From: Igneacidithiobacillus copahuensis
GTDB lineage: Bacteria; Pseudomonadota; Gammaproteobacteria; Acidithiobacillales; Acidithiobacillaceae
Assembly: GCF_018854015.1 (NCBI RefSeq)
Contig: NZ_JAAXYO010000039.1
Location: 62,001 to 126,000 of the forward strand
DNA: 64,000 nt
Direction of reading: 5' to 3'
A program made the position numbers and the translations under genes. Under the pieces are notes generated by a model that saw nothing but the letters and a program-made list of their open reading frames with translations, had not been told where the DNA came from and searched no databases. Positions 1 to 8,630 of the stretch are shown in pieces. Numbering within the stretch: the first letter of the stretch is position 1; every line of letters begins with the position of its first letter.

Positions 1-495
1 GGCCAGAATGGCATTGGCCGCCGGCAAGCCAACGATTTCCTCGATTTCCCGCCGCACCCGATCTGGTTCCGCGGCCGGCAGATCGATCTTGTTGAGCACC
101 GGGATAATTTCCAGGTCGTGTTCGAGAGCGGTGTAGCAGTTGGCCACACTCTGCGCCTCGACTCCCTGGGAGGCATCTACCACCAGCAGGGCGCCTTCAC
201 AGGCCGCCAGAGAACGACTGACCTCATAGGAAAAATCGACGTGCCCTGGGGTATCGATCAGGTGAAAGGTGTAATCCTGCCCATCGTCGGCACGGTACTG
301 CAGACGCACGCTCTGCGCCTTGATGGTGATACCGCGCTCACGCTCGATGTCCATACTGTCCAGCACCTGATTGGCCATCTCGCGCTCGCTGAGGGCACCG
401 CAGAGGCGGATGAACTGGTCTGCCAGGGTAGATTTGCCATGGTCGACATGGGCGATGATGGAAAAATTCCGGATTCTTTCTTGCTCTGAACTCAT
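1..495 (-). CDS. lepA: Elongation factor 4 (LepA), N-terminal 165 residues, cut by window edge
   Basis: LepA is a ribosome-bound translational GTPase that back-translocates stalled ribosomes. The visible part holds the G-domain motifs: P-loop AHVDHGKST (residues 15-23), switch I with ERERGITIKAQ (about 51-61), DTPGH (81-85) and NKID (135-138). These match LepA rather than EF-G, which has a different N-terminus. The ATG at 495 is preceded by a weak CAGGG. The gene runs off the low-coordinate edge. It lies 63 nt downstream of the DegQ-type protease gene, and the rpoE-mucD-lepA order is common in gammaproteobacteria. A hairpin lies in the gap, so lepA may be only partly cotranscribed. Confidence 0.96.
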   Translation of the reverse strand, partial: MSSEQERIRNFSIIAHVDHGKSTLADQFIRLCGALSEREMANQVLDSMDIERERGITIKAQSVRLQYRADDGQDYTFHLIDTPGHVDFSYEVSRSLAACEGALLVVDASQGVEAQSVANCYTALEHDLEIIPVLNKIDLPAAEPDRVRREIEEIVGLPAANAILA

Positions 496-504
496 GCACC
501 CTGA

Positions 505-542
505 TCTCAACAGAAAGGGGGGTGGCGGTTGGCCATCCCCCC
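505..542 (-). terminator. Hairpin terminator or attenuator between degQ and lepA
   Basis: On the minus strand a GC-rich stem pairs GGGGGG-a-TGGC with GCCA-CCCCCC around a CAACC loop (517-542) and is followed by TTTCTGTT. It sits directly after the protease gene and 22 nt before the lepA start. The T tract is short, so partial readthrough is likely. Confidence 0.5.
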
Positions 543-558
543 GAGGACGTCCTGCGCC

Positions 559-2019
559 TTACTTGGGCAGGGACAGGACGACGTAGAAGTTCCCCTCGCG
601 GCGATGCAGGAGCACTGGCACGGGCTGGCCGGCAGGCAAGCTGGCCACCAGTTTTTGCAATTGGGAGACGCTACTTACCGGTTGCTGCGCCACCTGCAGG
701 ATGACATCACCGGGGCGAATGCCGGCCAGTGCAGCGGGACCATTGGCAACACCCAGAACCAGCACACCCGAGGACACGCCGAGTTGCTGACGGGCGGCAG
801 CGCTGAGCGGCCCCACCTGAATATGCATACGCTCGATGCTGCCCTTCTGCTCCGGCGCTTGCGCGGAATGCGGCGCACCGGCTTCCTCTGCCATATCGCC
901 AGGCAGGCTTTCCACGGTGATCGGCAATGTCATCGCCTTACCGTCCCGAATGATCCCAACCTTGGCGATGTATCCCGCCGGCAAGGCGCCGACAAGCGGA
1001 GGCAACTGCGCCGAATTGTAAATCGGCTGACCGTTGAAGGAGACAATGACATCACCGGGTTTCAAGCCCGCCTTGGCTGCCGGGCCGTCCGGCTCCACCT
1101 GGGAGACCAGGGCCCCCATCGGTTCCTTCATATGGAAGGATTTGGCGAGATCCATGCTGACATCCTGCACCATCACGCCCAGCCAGCCAAAATGCACCTT
1201 CTGGTGAAGTTTGAGCTGCTTGACGGCGTCCATGGCAACGTTGATGGGTATGGAGAAGGATAGCCCCATGTAACCACCGCTGTTGGTGTAGATCTGGTCG
1301 TTGATGCCAATGACCTGACCCTTCATGTTGAACAGAGGGCCACCGGAATTACCCGGATTGATGGGAACGTCAGTCTGGATAAAGGGAATGTAGGGATCAT
1401 CCGGCAACGGCCGCGAGGTCGCGCTGATCACCCCTTGGGTGACGCTATTCTCAAAGCCGAAGGGGGCACCTACTGCCAACACCCATTGCCCCACCTCCAA
1501 GCGACCAGAATCGCCGATCTGCACCGTCGGGAGATTTTTGGCATCGATTTTCAACAGAGCCACGTCGATCCGCGTGGAAAGGCCGACCAGTTTGGCCTGA
1601 TATTGCTGATGATTGGTGAGGCTGACGATGATTTTCTGCGCGCCCCGGACCACATGCGCCGCAGTAACGATGTATCCATCCGGACTGACGATAAAGCCGG
1701 AACCAAGAGACTGCACCTGATATTTGTGTGCCGGCCCACTCGGCCCGACGAATGGCGCAAAAAACTGGTTGAGCGGCGAATTGGGCGGGAAAGGGGATTG
1801 TGGCCGCTGCGCTTCCTTGGTTTCGGTAGTGCTGATGTTTACTACGGCCGGGCCATACTGCTTCACGATGGGCGTGAAGTCTGGCAACGCCACCAGATTG
1901 GCCGAGTCGGCAAAGGCCAGCGACGGCGTCGCCGCCATGCCGCCAAGCGCCAAAGCCACCAGAAACGCACCGAAAGACCGCCGCAACCGCCGATGATTCC
2001 CTTGCACACAACCTCCCAT
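559..2019 (-). CDS. degQ: Periplasmic serine protease of the DegP/DegQ (MucD) family
   Basis: This is an HtrA-type protease/chaperone that degrades or holds misfolded envelope proteins. The 486-residue reading frame has a signal peptide (about residues 15-38, ending near AFA-DS). It is followed by a trypsin-like domain with the triad H122 (TAAHVV), D152 (RIDVALL) and S225 (PGNSGGP), then two PDZ domains (about 285-370 and 395-480). Two PDZ domains and the position after rpoE-rseA match MucD/DegQ. The start is uncertain: the ATG at 2019 has no good ribosome site, whereas a GTG at 2007 follows GGGAGG at 4-5 nt and keeps the whole signal peptide. It is probably part of the sigma-E regulon. Confidence 0.95.
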   Translation of the reverse strand: MGGCVQGNHRRLRRSFGAFLVALALGGMAATPSLAFADSANLVALPDFTPIVKQYGPAVVNISTTETKEAQRPQSPFPPNSPLNQFFAPFVGPSGPAHKYQVQSLGSGFIVSPDGYIVTAAHVVRGAQKIIVSLTNHQQYQAKLVGLSTRIDVALLKIDAKNLPTVQIGDSGRLEVGQWVLAVGAPFGFENSVTQGVISATSRPLPDDPYIPFIQTDVPINPGNSGGPLFNMKGQVIGINDQIYTNSGGYMGLSFSIPINVAMDAVKQLKLHQKVHFGWLGVMVQDVSMDLAKSFHMKEPMGALVSQVEPDGPAAKAGLKPGDVIVSFNGQPIYNSAQLPPLVGALPAGYIAKVGIIRDGKAMTLPITVESLPGDMAEEAGAPHSAQAPEQKGSIERMHIQVGPLSAAARQQLGVSSGVLVLGVANGPAALAGIRPGDVILQVAQQPVSSVSQLQKLVASLPAGQPVPVLLHRREGNFYVVLSLPK

Positions 2020-2176
2020 AACCTGATCCCCAGGTCGATCACTGACCCTGAATTATTTGCTGAGCGCCGCCCCACGGCTGCGCCGCCGCGGACCCTGCAC
2101 AATGACATTTTCTGGCATTGTTCAACTGGCTACAGAGGGTAGCCGGGAGCGCGGAGCTTGTCCAGACGGCGTTTTA

Positions 2177-2812
2177 TCAATGCTGGTAAGTGTCGATTCC
2201 GGGATAGATTCCCTCTTCCGAGCGGAACTCGACGGGCAACAATCCGGCTGCGGGATATTCGGAAAAACTGCGATGACTCGATTGCGTCCAGCCGAGATAG
2301 CGCTCTGGTGCTGGCCGCCAGATCCGCTGGATATCGCGCTGAATGGTGTCATCCGCATGCAAGAGGGGGCCTGATGTCACCGAGAAACGCACCGGACGCA
2401 GGGCAAACGGTTGCCCCGACACGGCAACGACAGCGCTGGGGGACGATGCCGATACCGACGAAGAAGTCGGGCTTCCGCTTTGCCAGGGGGCCAGAACGAA
2501 GAGCGAGGCCGACAGCAGCGTGACCGCGGCTACCGAGGACCAACCCCATTTCTGCGCGGCGCTGCGCCGGATGCGCTGATCCTGAGGCAATTCGGCAGCG
2601 ATGGCCTGCTGCACCCGAGCGGCAAAGTCCGCGCTGGCCAGCACGGCGCCCACTCGCCCCTGCTGCAACAGAAAGGATACCCGATACTGCGTTTCCCACG
2701 CGTCGCGCAGGACAGGCTCCTGCTCCAGGCGCGCCGCCATTCGCCGCGCCGACAAGGTGCCTAGTTCACCATCCATGAACGCCATCAAGGCCGATTTCGT
2801 TTCATCGTTCAT
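2177..2812 (-). CDS. rseA: Sigma-E anti-sigma factor, RseA/MucA-like
   Basis: This is a 211-residue single-pass membrane protein. The N-terminus (NDETKSALMAFMDGELG) is typical of the RseA cytoplasmic domain that sequesters sigma-E, and the family then has one membrane helix and a periplasmic sensor part. Here the helix is at about 91-109, followed by a weakly conserved, Ser-rich periplasmic tail of about 100 residues. Its ATG at 2812 overlaps the end of rpoE by 11 nt, so the pair is translationally coupled. The tail is shorter and different from E. coli RseA, and no rseB follows. Confidence 0.85.
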   Translation of the reverse strand: MNDETKSALMAFMDGELGTLSARRMAARLEQEPVLRDAWETQYRVSFLLQQGRVGAVLASADFAARVQQAIAAELPQDQRIRRSAAQKWGWSSVAAVTLLSASLFVLAPWQSGSPTSSSVSASSPSAVVAVSGQPFALRPVRFSVTSGPLLHADDTIQRDIQRIWRPAPERYLGWTQSSHRSFSEYPAAGLLPVEFRSEEGIYPGIDTYQH

Positions 2813-3434
2813 GACTACTCTGCTCCAACAAAGGCGCCAATACCTTGGCAATTGCCTCACGCGCCCGAAAAATTCGGGAGCGCACCGTCCCCACCGGACA
2901 ATCCATCACTTGCGCGATCTCATCGTAGCTCAGGCCCTCCAACTCCCGCAGGCTCACCGCTTCCCGCAAATCCGCTGGCAATGCCTTGAGCGCAGCATCA
3001 ATGTGCTGCGCGATTTCCTTGGTAAGCAGCAAACCTTCCGGGGTATCGTACTCTCTTAGTCCATCGGCACTATCGAATTGTTCCGCTTCGTCGGTATCCA
3101 CATCGGCAATGCTGACTTTGCGCCCCTGCGCAACGAGATGATTTTTGGCGGTATTGACGGCAATCCGATAGAGCCACGTGTAAAAGGCGCTATCACCCCG
3201 AAAATTGTGCAGGGCACGATAGGCCTTCACAAACGCTTCCTGCGCCACGTCTTCTGCCTCTTCGGGCTGACGCACAAAGCGCCCGATCAGGGCCACCACC
3301 TTGTGCTGGTATTTTCGTACCAACAGGTCAAATGCCTGCCGTTCGCCCTTTTGCACGCGTTGTACCAGGAGGAGATCGGTCTGGGCCCCGCCATCCTTGG
3401 CACTATCGGCGGCTTGCCCTGACGTCTTGCTCAT
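2802..3434 (-). CDS. rpoE: ECF sigma factor RpoE (AlgU type)
   Basis: This 210-residue extracytoplasmic-function sigma factor controls envelope stress genes. Region 2 is visible around AEDVAQEAFVKAYRAL and FYTWLYRIAVNTAKN. Region 4 contains the helix-turn-helix LSYDEIAQVMDCPVGTVRSR. The N-terminal about 20 residues are hydrophilic and not conserved. The ATG at 3434 has AAGGA eight bases upstream. Downstream genes rseA and degQ give the usual sigma/anti-sigma/protease order. I did not find a convincing sigma-E type autoregulated promoter in the 129-bp gap to nadB. Confidence 0.96.
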   Translation of the reverse strand: MSKTSGQAADSAKDGGAQTDLLLVQRVQKGERQAFDLLVRKYQHKVVALIGRFVRQPEEAEDVAQEAFVKAYRALHNFRGDSAFYTWLYRIAVNTAKNHLVAQGRKVSIADVDTDEAEQFDSADGLREYDTPEGLLLTKEIAQHIDAALKALPADLREAVSLRELEGLSYDEIAQVMDCPVGTVRSRIFRAREAIAKVLAPLLEQSSHER

Positions 3435-3563
3435 TCGCCGTTTCCTTTTTGCATGATTCTGCTGGCCTGTGCCACCCGCAAAAGGGGCCTTCCTTTCACC
3501 GGTGCAGTTCTCATCGTATCATGAGCACCCCATCTTTGCGCTAGAACAGCAACGCCCGCGAAC

Positions 3564-5192
3564 ATGCCTGATACAGACTTTCTCATCATTGGTGCCGGCA
3601 GCGCCGGGCTCGCCTGCGCCCTGGAACTTGCAGCACTGGGACGGGTCACCGTGCTCAGCAAGGGGCCGCTGGAGGTATCGGCGAGCGACTGGGCGCAGGG
3701 TGGCATCGCCGCGGTACTGCCGGATGGCGATGACAGTGTCGCCCAACACGCGGCCGATACGGAGCGGGCGGGCGCCGGTCTGTGCGAGCCCGCGCGCGTA
3801 CAGGACATCCTGAGCGCGGCACCGGACGCCATCGGCCGTCTGCTGCGCTGGGGCGTTGCCTTTGATCGCCAGGGGGAGCAGTGGCAACTGACCCGCGAGG
3901 GAGGCCATCAGACCCGCCGGGTTCTGCATCGCGCCGATCATACGGGACGCGCCATTACCCGTGCCCTGCTCCACTGCGCCGCGGCCGATGCCAGAATCCA
4001 TCTGCGCCCCAACACCCTGGTCGCTGCCCTGCAGCAAGACGATACGCGGATCCGTGGCGTGTGGCTGCGCTGCGGCGATGGCCCCTGGGAGAGCTTGCAG
4101 GCCCGCGCCGTCATCCTCGCCACCGGGGGCCTGGGACAGGTCTATCGTCATACCAGCAACCCCAATATCGCCACCGGCGATGGCATTGCGTTGGCTTGGC
4201 GGGCCGGCGCCGCAATCCGCGATCTGGAATTCGTGCAATTCCATCCCACCACGCTGTACAGCCCCGGCGAACCGGCCTTCCTGTTGAGCGAAGCCTTGCG
4301 CGGGGAGGGTGCCGTGCTTCGCCTGCCCAATGGCGAACGCTTTATGGATCAATACGATGCACGCGGCGAACTCGCCCCGCGGGACGTGGTCAGTCGGGCA
4401 ATCATCCAGGAAATGCAGCAACATAGGCTCCCCTATGTAGAGCTGGACATCCGTCATGCCCCGGCGCAGCTCATTGTCGAGCATTTTCCCACCATTACCG
4501 CGCACTGCCTTGCCCGCGGTCTAGATCCGCGCAGCAACACTCTGCCCGTGGTCCCGGCAGCGCACTATAGTTGTGGTGGCATCAGCGTTGATGCGGCCGG
4601 ACGCACCGGGTTGCCAGGCCTCTATGCCATCGGCGAAGTCGCCAGTACCGGCTTGCATGGCGCCAACCGCCTGGCCAGCAACTCTTTGCTGGAATGTGTC
4701 GTGACTGCCCATGAAGTCTTCCAGGATCTCGCCGGGGGCCCTGCCCTGCCCGACCTGCCTCGCGCAGAAGGCAAGGCACCCAAGGCAATGCCGCCCCTGG
4801 CCGCTGGAGAATTGGCACAACGACGCCAGACCCTGCAAGGATTGCTCTGGGAGAAGGTGGGTATTCTCCGCGATCAACGCGGCATGGCGGCGGCCCTGGC
4901 GCAATTGCAGGATTGGGCAGCGGAAACGCCCTGGCCCGCGCAACAGCTACCCAACTCGCAAGCGGACTTGGAGTGGTACAGTTTATTGCACAGTGCCTTA
5001 CTGATTACCCGCGGGGCCATGCAGCGGCACGAGTCTCGCGGTTGTCACTTTGACCAAGATTTCCCGGAGCTGCGGGAGCCGCCGCGGCATCTGAATCAGC
5101 GCTGCGACTGGTCGCAGCCGCAGACCAGTACCGCCGGGCATACAGGCGCCAGCGCCGCCAGTTGCGCTCCCCCGGACGAAAGACAGCCATGA
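3564..5192 (+). CDS. nadB: L-aspartate oxidase NadB
   Basis: This FAD enzyme oxidises L-aspartate to iminoaspartate, the first step of de novo NAD synthesis; NadA acts next and is not in this window. The 542-residue length matches E. coli NadB (540). The N-terminal dinucleotide fold is IIGAGSAGLACALE, and the family signatures SDWAQGGIAAV and HGANRLASNSLLEC are present. It is transcribed divergently from rpoE. The last 188 bp are overlapped on the other strand by the YgfX-like gene. nadB-rpoE divergence is a conserved gammaproteobacterial arrangement. Confidence 0.97.
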   Translation: MPDTDFLIIGAGSAGLACALELAALGRVTVLSKGPLEVSASDWAQGGIAAVLPDGDDSVAQHAADTERAGAGLCEPARVQDILSAAPDAIGRLLRWGVAFDRQGEQWQLTREGGHQTRRVLHRADHTGRAITRALLHCAAADARIHLRPNTLVAALQQDDTRIRGVWLRCGDGPWESLQARAVILATGGLGQVYRHTSNPNIATGDGIALAWRAGAAIRDLEFVQFHPTTLYSPGEPAFLLSEALRGEGAVLRLPNGERFMDQYDARGELAPRDVVSRAIIQEMQQHRLPYVELDIRHAPAQLIVEHFPTITAHCLARGLDPRSNTLPVVPAAHYSCGGISVDAAGRTGLPGLYAIGEVASTGLHGANRLASNSLLECVVTAHEVFQDLAGGPALPDLPRAEGKAPKAMPPLAAGELAQRRQTLQGLLWEKVGILRDQRGMAAALAQLQDWAAETPWPAQQLPNSQADLEWYSLLHSALLITRGAMQRHESRGCHFDQDFPELREPPRHLNQRCDWSQPQTSTAGHTGASAASCAPPDERQP

Positions 5193-5577
5193 CGATCTCT
5201 CGTTTACCGTCCTCCGCCTGCACCGGCAGGAGCAGAAAGCGATAAGCATAGACTCCGCCCGCGAGCACGCGACCCGTGCGGCGCTCACCATTTTGCAGCC
5301 GCAGAGAGATTTGCCCATCGCCCTGCTGCAGCAGCAGCCGTGGCAGAAAGCCTTGTCGCCGGCGGGACCAGGGACAACGCCAAAGAAGCCAGGCGCTGGA
5401 CAATGCAAGGACCAACACGGCAGCACGCCAGTCCAGCAAAAGGGTCAGAAGGCCCGCAAGCACAGCAACAAGGCAAGGAAGCAGGTAGAGCAGCCACTGC
5501 CCGCTGCGCGACCCCAGGCGCAGGCCCGGCAGAGATTGGTCGGGGCCCGCCGCCGCGCTATCATGATTGGCGTTCAC
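5005..5577 (-). CDS. ygfX: YgfX (CptA)-family small inner-membrane protein
   Basis: The 190-residue protein has two membrane helices (about residues 20-60 from the chosen start) and then a basic soluble domain. The pattern LRLQNGERRTGRVL ... FRPGERNWRRWRLYARR resembles the C-terminal part of E. coli YgfX, including the acidic/Trp/Arg-rich helix. In E. coli ygfX lies with ygfY(sdhE), ygfZ and nadB; here it sits between nadB and ygfZ but on the opposite strand, and no sdhE is seen. I chose GTG at 5577 because AAGGA lies 4-5 nt upstream; an ATG at 5598 would add seven residues. The Ala-rich C-terminal 60 residues are antisense to nadB and may be dispensable. Confidence 0.65.
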   Translation of the reverse strand: MNANHDSAAAGPDQSLPGLRLGSRSGQWLLYLLPCLVAVLAGLLTLLLDWRAAVLVLALSSAWLLWRCPWSRRRQGFLPRLLLQQGDGQISLRLQNGERRTGRVLAGGVYAYRFLLLPVQAEDGKREIVMAVFRPGERNWRRWRLYARRYWSAAATSRSADSDAAAAPAAPGNLGQSDNRETRAAAWPRG

Positions 5578-5602
5578 TGATTCCTTTCCGGAGACCATGC
5601 CC

Positions 5603-6505
5603 ATGGCTGACATCCAATACGCTCCCTTGACCGGCACCCTGGGAGCCCTTCACATTCATGGCCCTGATGCGGAAAAATTTCTGCAGGGCCAATTCTCCAA
5701 CGATCTTCTGCAGTTGCCAAGCGGTGCGGGACAGTGGAGCAGTTACAGCACGGCCAAGGGCCGGATGATCGCCAACTTTTTTCTGCAGCGGGAGGAGTCT
5801 GGCTTCTATATGTTTCTTGCCGCAGACCTGGCCGATGAAGTCAGCCAGCGGCTGCGCAAGTTCCGGTTGATGGCCAAGGCCGAGATCGAAGTCTGCGCAG
5901 AGTCGGTCTGGGGTATCTGGGGCGCCGACCTGCAGAGGGAAGAAGTACACACAAAACCAGCGGGCGAAGACGCTCCCTCTCCTATCCTTGCAACTCTTCC
6001 CTGGTCAAAGCCGGCGGCACTGCTTCTGGCACAAGACAGCGACCAGCTCCAGCGGACTGGCGCACAGGAATGCAGCGCCAATGACTGGTGGGCAGAAGCG
6101 ATCCGTGCGGGGACGGCCTTCATCACCCGCGCCACGACGGAACAGGTCATCCCACAAGAACTGAATCTGGAGGTACTGGGCGGGATCAATTTCAAAAAGG
6201 GCTGCTACCCGGGGCAGGAGATCGTGGCTCGTTCACACTATCTGGGCGCGCTGAAACGCCAGTGCTACCTACTGTATGGGCCGGCAGAAATGCAGGCCGG
6301 CCAACAGATTTTTGCCCCCAGCATGGGAGAACAGGCGGTCGGTGTGGTCATCAATGTGGCAAAGGAAGATACTGCGAGCATCGCCCTCGTGGTACTGCGC
6401 GCTGCCAATGACCAGGAGCCATTGCACCTGGGACAAGAGGATGGCCCAGTACTGCAGATCGGCACCCTGCCCTATCCACTGCCCCTTTCTCAGCAGGAAA
6501 AATAG
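5603..6505 (+). CDS. ygfZ: Folate-binding Fe-S cluster repair protein YgfZ (IbaG/GcvT-like fold)
   Basis: YgfZ is a folate-dependent protein that helps assemble or repair iron-sulfur clusters. The 300-residue product has the family signature KGCYPGQE near residue 200, whose Cys is the functional residue, followed by ARSHYLG. The start ATG at 5603 has GGAG nine bases upstream. An in-frame ATG at 5597 is too close to that site. It is divergent from the YgfX-like gene, with a 25-bp gap that must hold both promoters or lie inside upstream genes. Confidence 0.93.
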   Translation: MADIQYAPLTGTLGALHIHGPDAEKFLQGQFSNDLLQLPSGAGQWSSYSTAKGRMIANFFLQREESGFYMFLAADLADEVSQRLRKFRLMAKAEIEVCAESVWGIWGADLQREEVHTKPAGEDAPSPILATLPWSKPAALLLAQDSDQLQRTGAQECSANDWWAEAIRAGTAFITRATTEQVIPQELNLEVLGGINFKKGCYPGQEIVARSHYLGALKRQCYLLYGPAEMQAGQQIFAPSMGEQAVGVVINVAKEDTASIALVVLRAANDQEPLHLGQEDGPVLQIGTLPYPLPLSQQEK

Positions 6506-6511
6506 CGCCAG

Positions 6512-6862
6512 ATGTGGGGTCTGATCACCGGTGTTGTCAGTTATTTTCCGTTTGCCTGGTATAGCCATCGTTACCTCGATGATCACGGCATGCCGCCCGG
6601 ATTCAGCCGCAGGCTATTGGTATTCATCGTCGCCAGCGTGCTGTCGACTGGCCTTGGCTATGGGGTGTCGCGCCTGACCAGCAGCCCGCAGCACCTGCAG
6701 GCAGAATCACAAATGCAAAAGAAAACGATGCAGCTCCTCGGCAGTACCCTGCATTGTGTGAACGAGCCGAGCAATCCCCAATGTCAGCAGAACGCTGCAG
6801 AAGCACACCAGCTTCTACAGCAAATGCTGAGCACTGAAACGGGTAAGCAACGACAAGGCTGA
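6512..6862 (+). CDS. Small membrane protein of unknown function downstream of ygfZ
   Basis: This 116-residue protein has one or two hydrophobic helices at the N-terminus (about 1-15 and 33-53, VFIVASVLSTGLGYGV). A hydrophilic, Gln-rich helical tail follows, with two Cys residues (CVNEPSNPQC). I do not recognise a family. The gene starts 7 nt after the ygfZ stop, so it is probably cotranscribed with it. It converges on cydC with a 1-nt gap. A role tied to ygfZ is possible but not shown. Confidence 0.7.
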   Translation: MWGLITGVVSYFPFAWYSHRYLDDHGMPPGFSRRLLVFIVASVLSTGLGYGVSRLTSSPQHLQAESQMQKKTMQLLGSTLHCVNEPSNPQCQQNAAEAHQLLQQMLSTETGKQRQG

Positions 6863-6863
6863 A

Positions 6864-8630
6864 TCAGGAATCGATGAGGGTGCCGCCAAGCTGGGCGAAG
6901 CGGTGCAGAAGACTGTCGGGCCGGGCGAGCAACTCCGCGTAGCTCCCGCTCTCCTGTACCCGCCCTTCGGCCATAACATAGATACGATCCATATCCTCCA
7001 AGCCCAACAGGCGGTGGGTGATGTAGATCACTGTCCGCCCCTGCATCAGACGGCGTAAATCTTGCAAAAATTTCGCCTCGGTGAGCGCATCGAGCCCTTC
7101 ACTCGGTTCGTCGAGAATCAGAATGGGACTGTTCTTGAGGACGGTACGGGCAATGGCAATACGCCGCGCCTGTCCGCCAGAGAGATTCACGCCGCCCTCG
7201 CCGACGATGTTGTCCAGACCCTGCGGCAAGCCCTCCACAAACTCGGCCAGCTGCGCCTGACGCAATGCCGCCCAGAGTTCTTCCTCTTCCGCATCACCCT
7301 TGGCCAGCAGCAGGTTATCGCGGATGGTACTGTGAAAGAGATGGCTGCGCTGCGACAGCAAGGCAAAGTATTGGCGCAACTGATCGCCGGGATAGTCACG
7401 CAGTTCCTGACCGCCCAGCCGCGCCGAGCCCGCCTGATAGTCATAAAAACGCAGCAGCAGATTGGCGATACTGCTCTTGCCCGCTCCCGTAGCCCCGAGA
7501 ATAGCAATCCGCTCCCCCTGGCGAACCTGCAGGTCGAGGCTCCGCAGGGCGTCTTCGGGGGCCTCGGGGTAGCGCAGGTGCAGGTCGTGAATCTCGATAT
7601 CGAAGTTGGCAGGTTCGGGCAATGGTTTTGGCGCGTCGGGGAAGAGCGGTTCCTGGTCGGCAATCTCGAAGATGCGCCTGGCCGCGGCCCGCGTCTGCCC
7701 GAGAAACTGGAAGGCCAGAGGCAGCGCCAACACCGCCTCGAAGGCGGCCATTGTGCCCAGGGCAAACATGGGCAACTGCGCTGGCGGTAGGGAGTGCCTT
7801 GCCACCAGAGGAATCGCGAGCAGCAAAATCACCCAGAGGGTAAGATTGGCCATGAAACTCATGCCTGCCGTGCCGATTCCGGCCACCCCGGCAAGGCGCC
7901 GCTGCCGCTCCAGCAGCGCTGCGTTCTCTTGTAAAAGCTGCTCCTGGACACGCCCGGCGGCATTGGCCGTCAGGATCTCCCCCATGCCCTGCAGGGCGTC
8001 GACGATCTGGGTGCGCATCTCCGCCTGGATGCGGGTGATCTCGGCACTGCTGCGCGCGCCGAGTCGCTCGCTGAGCAGTGGCAGCAACAGGCCGGTGAGT
8101 GCCAGCAGCACAAAGAGCGCGAGACCGATCGACCAGACATAGAGGGCAAAAAAGCCGGCCATGAGAAGGGTTGCCAGTCCTGCCACCAGGAAGGGCGTGA
8201 ATACCCGCAGATAGAAATTGTTGAGGGTGTCGATATCGGCGACCAAGCGCGAGAGCAGGTCGCCAGAGCGGAACCCTTGCAGCCCTGCCGGGGCCAGCGG
8301 CTCGATACGGGTGTAGAACCAGACGCGCAGCCTGGAAAGCAGGCGAAAGGTGGCCTCGTGGGTGACAATACGCTCCAGCCAGCGGGAAAGGACGCGAGTG
8401 GTGGCAAAGGCTCGTACGCCAGCGGCCGGCAAAAAGAAATTGTACTGGTTGAGGGTGGCCCAGCCCCCCAGTCCGGCCAGGGCGGCACTGGCCAGAAACC
8501 AACCAGACAAGGTCATCAGGCCAAAGTTGGCGAGAATGGTCAGCAGACTCAGCAGAGCGCCGCCGAGCATCCACCAGCGGTAAGGCGCAAAGAGGCGCAA
8601 CAAACGCCAAAGATCACGATTATTGGCCAT
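6864..8630 (-). CDS. cydC: Cysteine/glutathione ABC exporter subunit CydC
   Basis: CydDC is a heterodimeric ABC exporter that moves cysteine and glutathione to the periplasm and is needed for cytochrome bd assembly. This subunit (588 residues from ATG 8630) has a six-helix membrane domain, Walker A GATGAGKSS, the signature LSGGQARRI and Walker B ILILDEPSEGLD. A longer frame to 8723 exists, but the natural N-terminus begins MANNRDLW, and this start overlaps the end of cydD by 11 nt. No cydAB is nearby. Confidence 0.9.
   Translation of the reverse strand: MANNRDLWRLLRLFAPYRWWMLGGALLSLLTILANFGLMTLSGWFLASAALAGLGGWATLNQYNFFLPAAGVRAFATTRVLSRWLERIVTHEATFRLLSRLRVWFYTRIEPLAPAGLQGFRSGDLLSRLVADIDTLNNFYLRVFTPFLVAGLATLLMAGFFALYVWSIGLALFVLLALTGLLLPLLSERLGARSSAEITRIQAEMRTQIVDALQGMGEILTANAAGRVQEQLLQENAALLERQRRLAGVAGIGTAGMSFMANLTLWVILLLAIPLVARHSLPPAQLPMFALGTMAAFEAVLALPLAFQFLGQTRAAARRIFEIADQEPLFPDAPKPLPEPANFDIEIHDLHLRYPEAPEDALRSLDLQVRQGERIAILGATGAGKSSIANLLLRFYDYQAGSARLGGQELRDYPGDQLRQYFALLSQRSHLFHSTIRDNLLLAKGDAEEEELWAALRQAQLAEFVEGLPQGLDNIVGEGGVNLSGGQARRIAIARTVLKNSPILILDEPSEGLDALTEAKFLQDLRRLMQGRTVIYITHRLLGLEDMDRIYVMAEGRVQESGSYAELLARPDSLLHRFAQLGGTLIDS

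Noticed and set aside
7441..8610. 389-codon alternative frame on the same strand as cydC
   Set aside because: Out-of-frame reading of the cydC coding region; the transporter motifs are all in the other frame.
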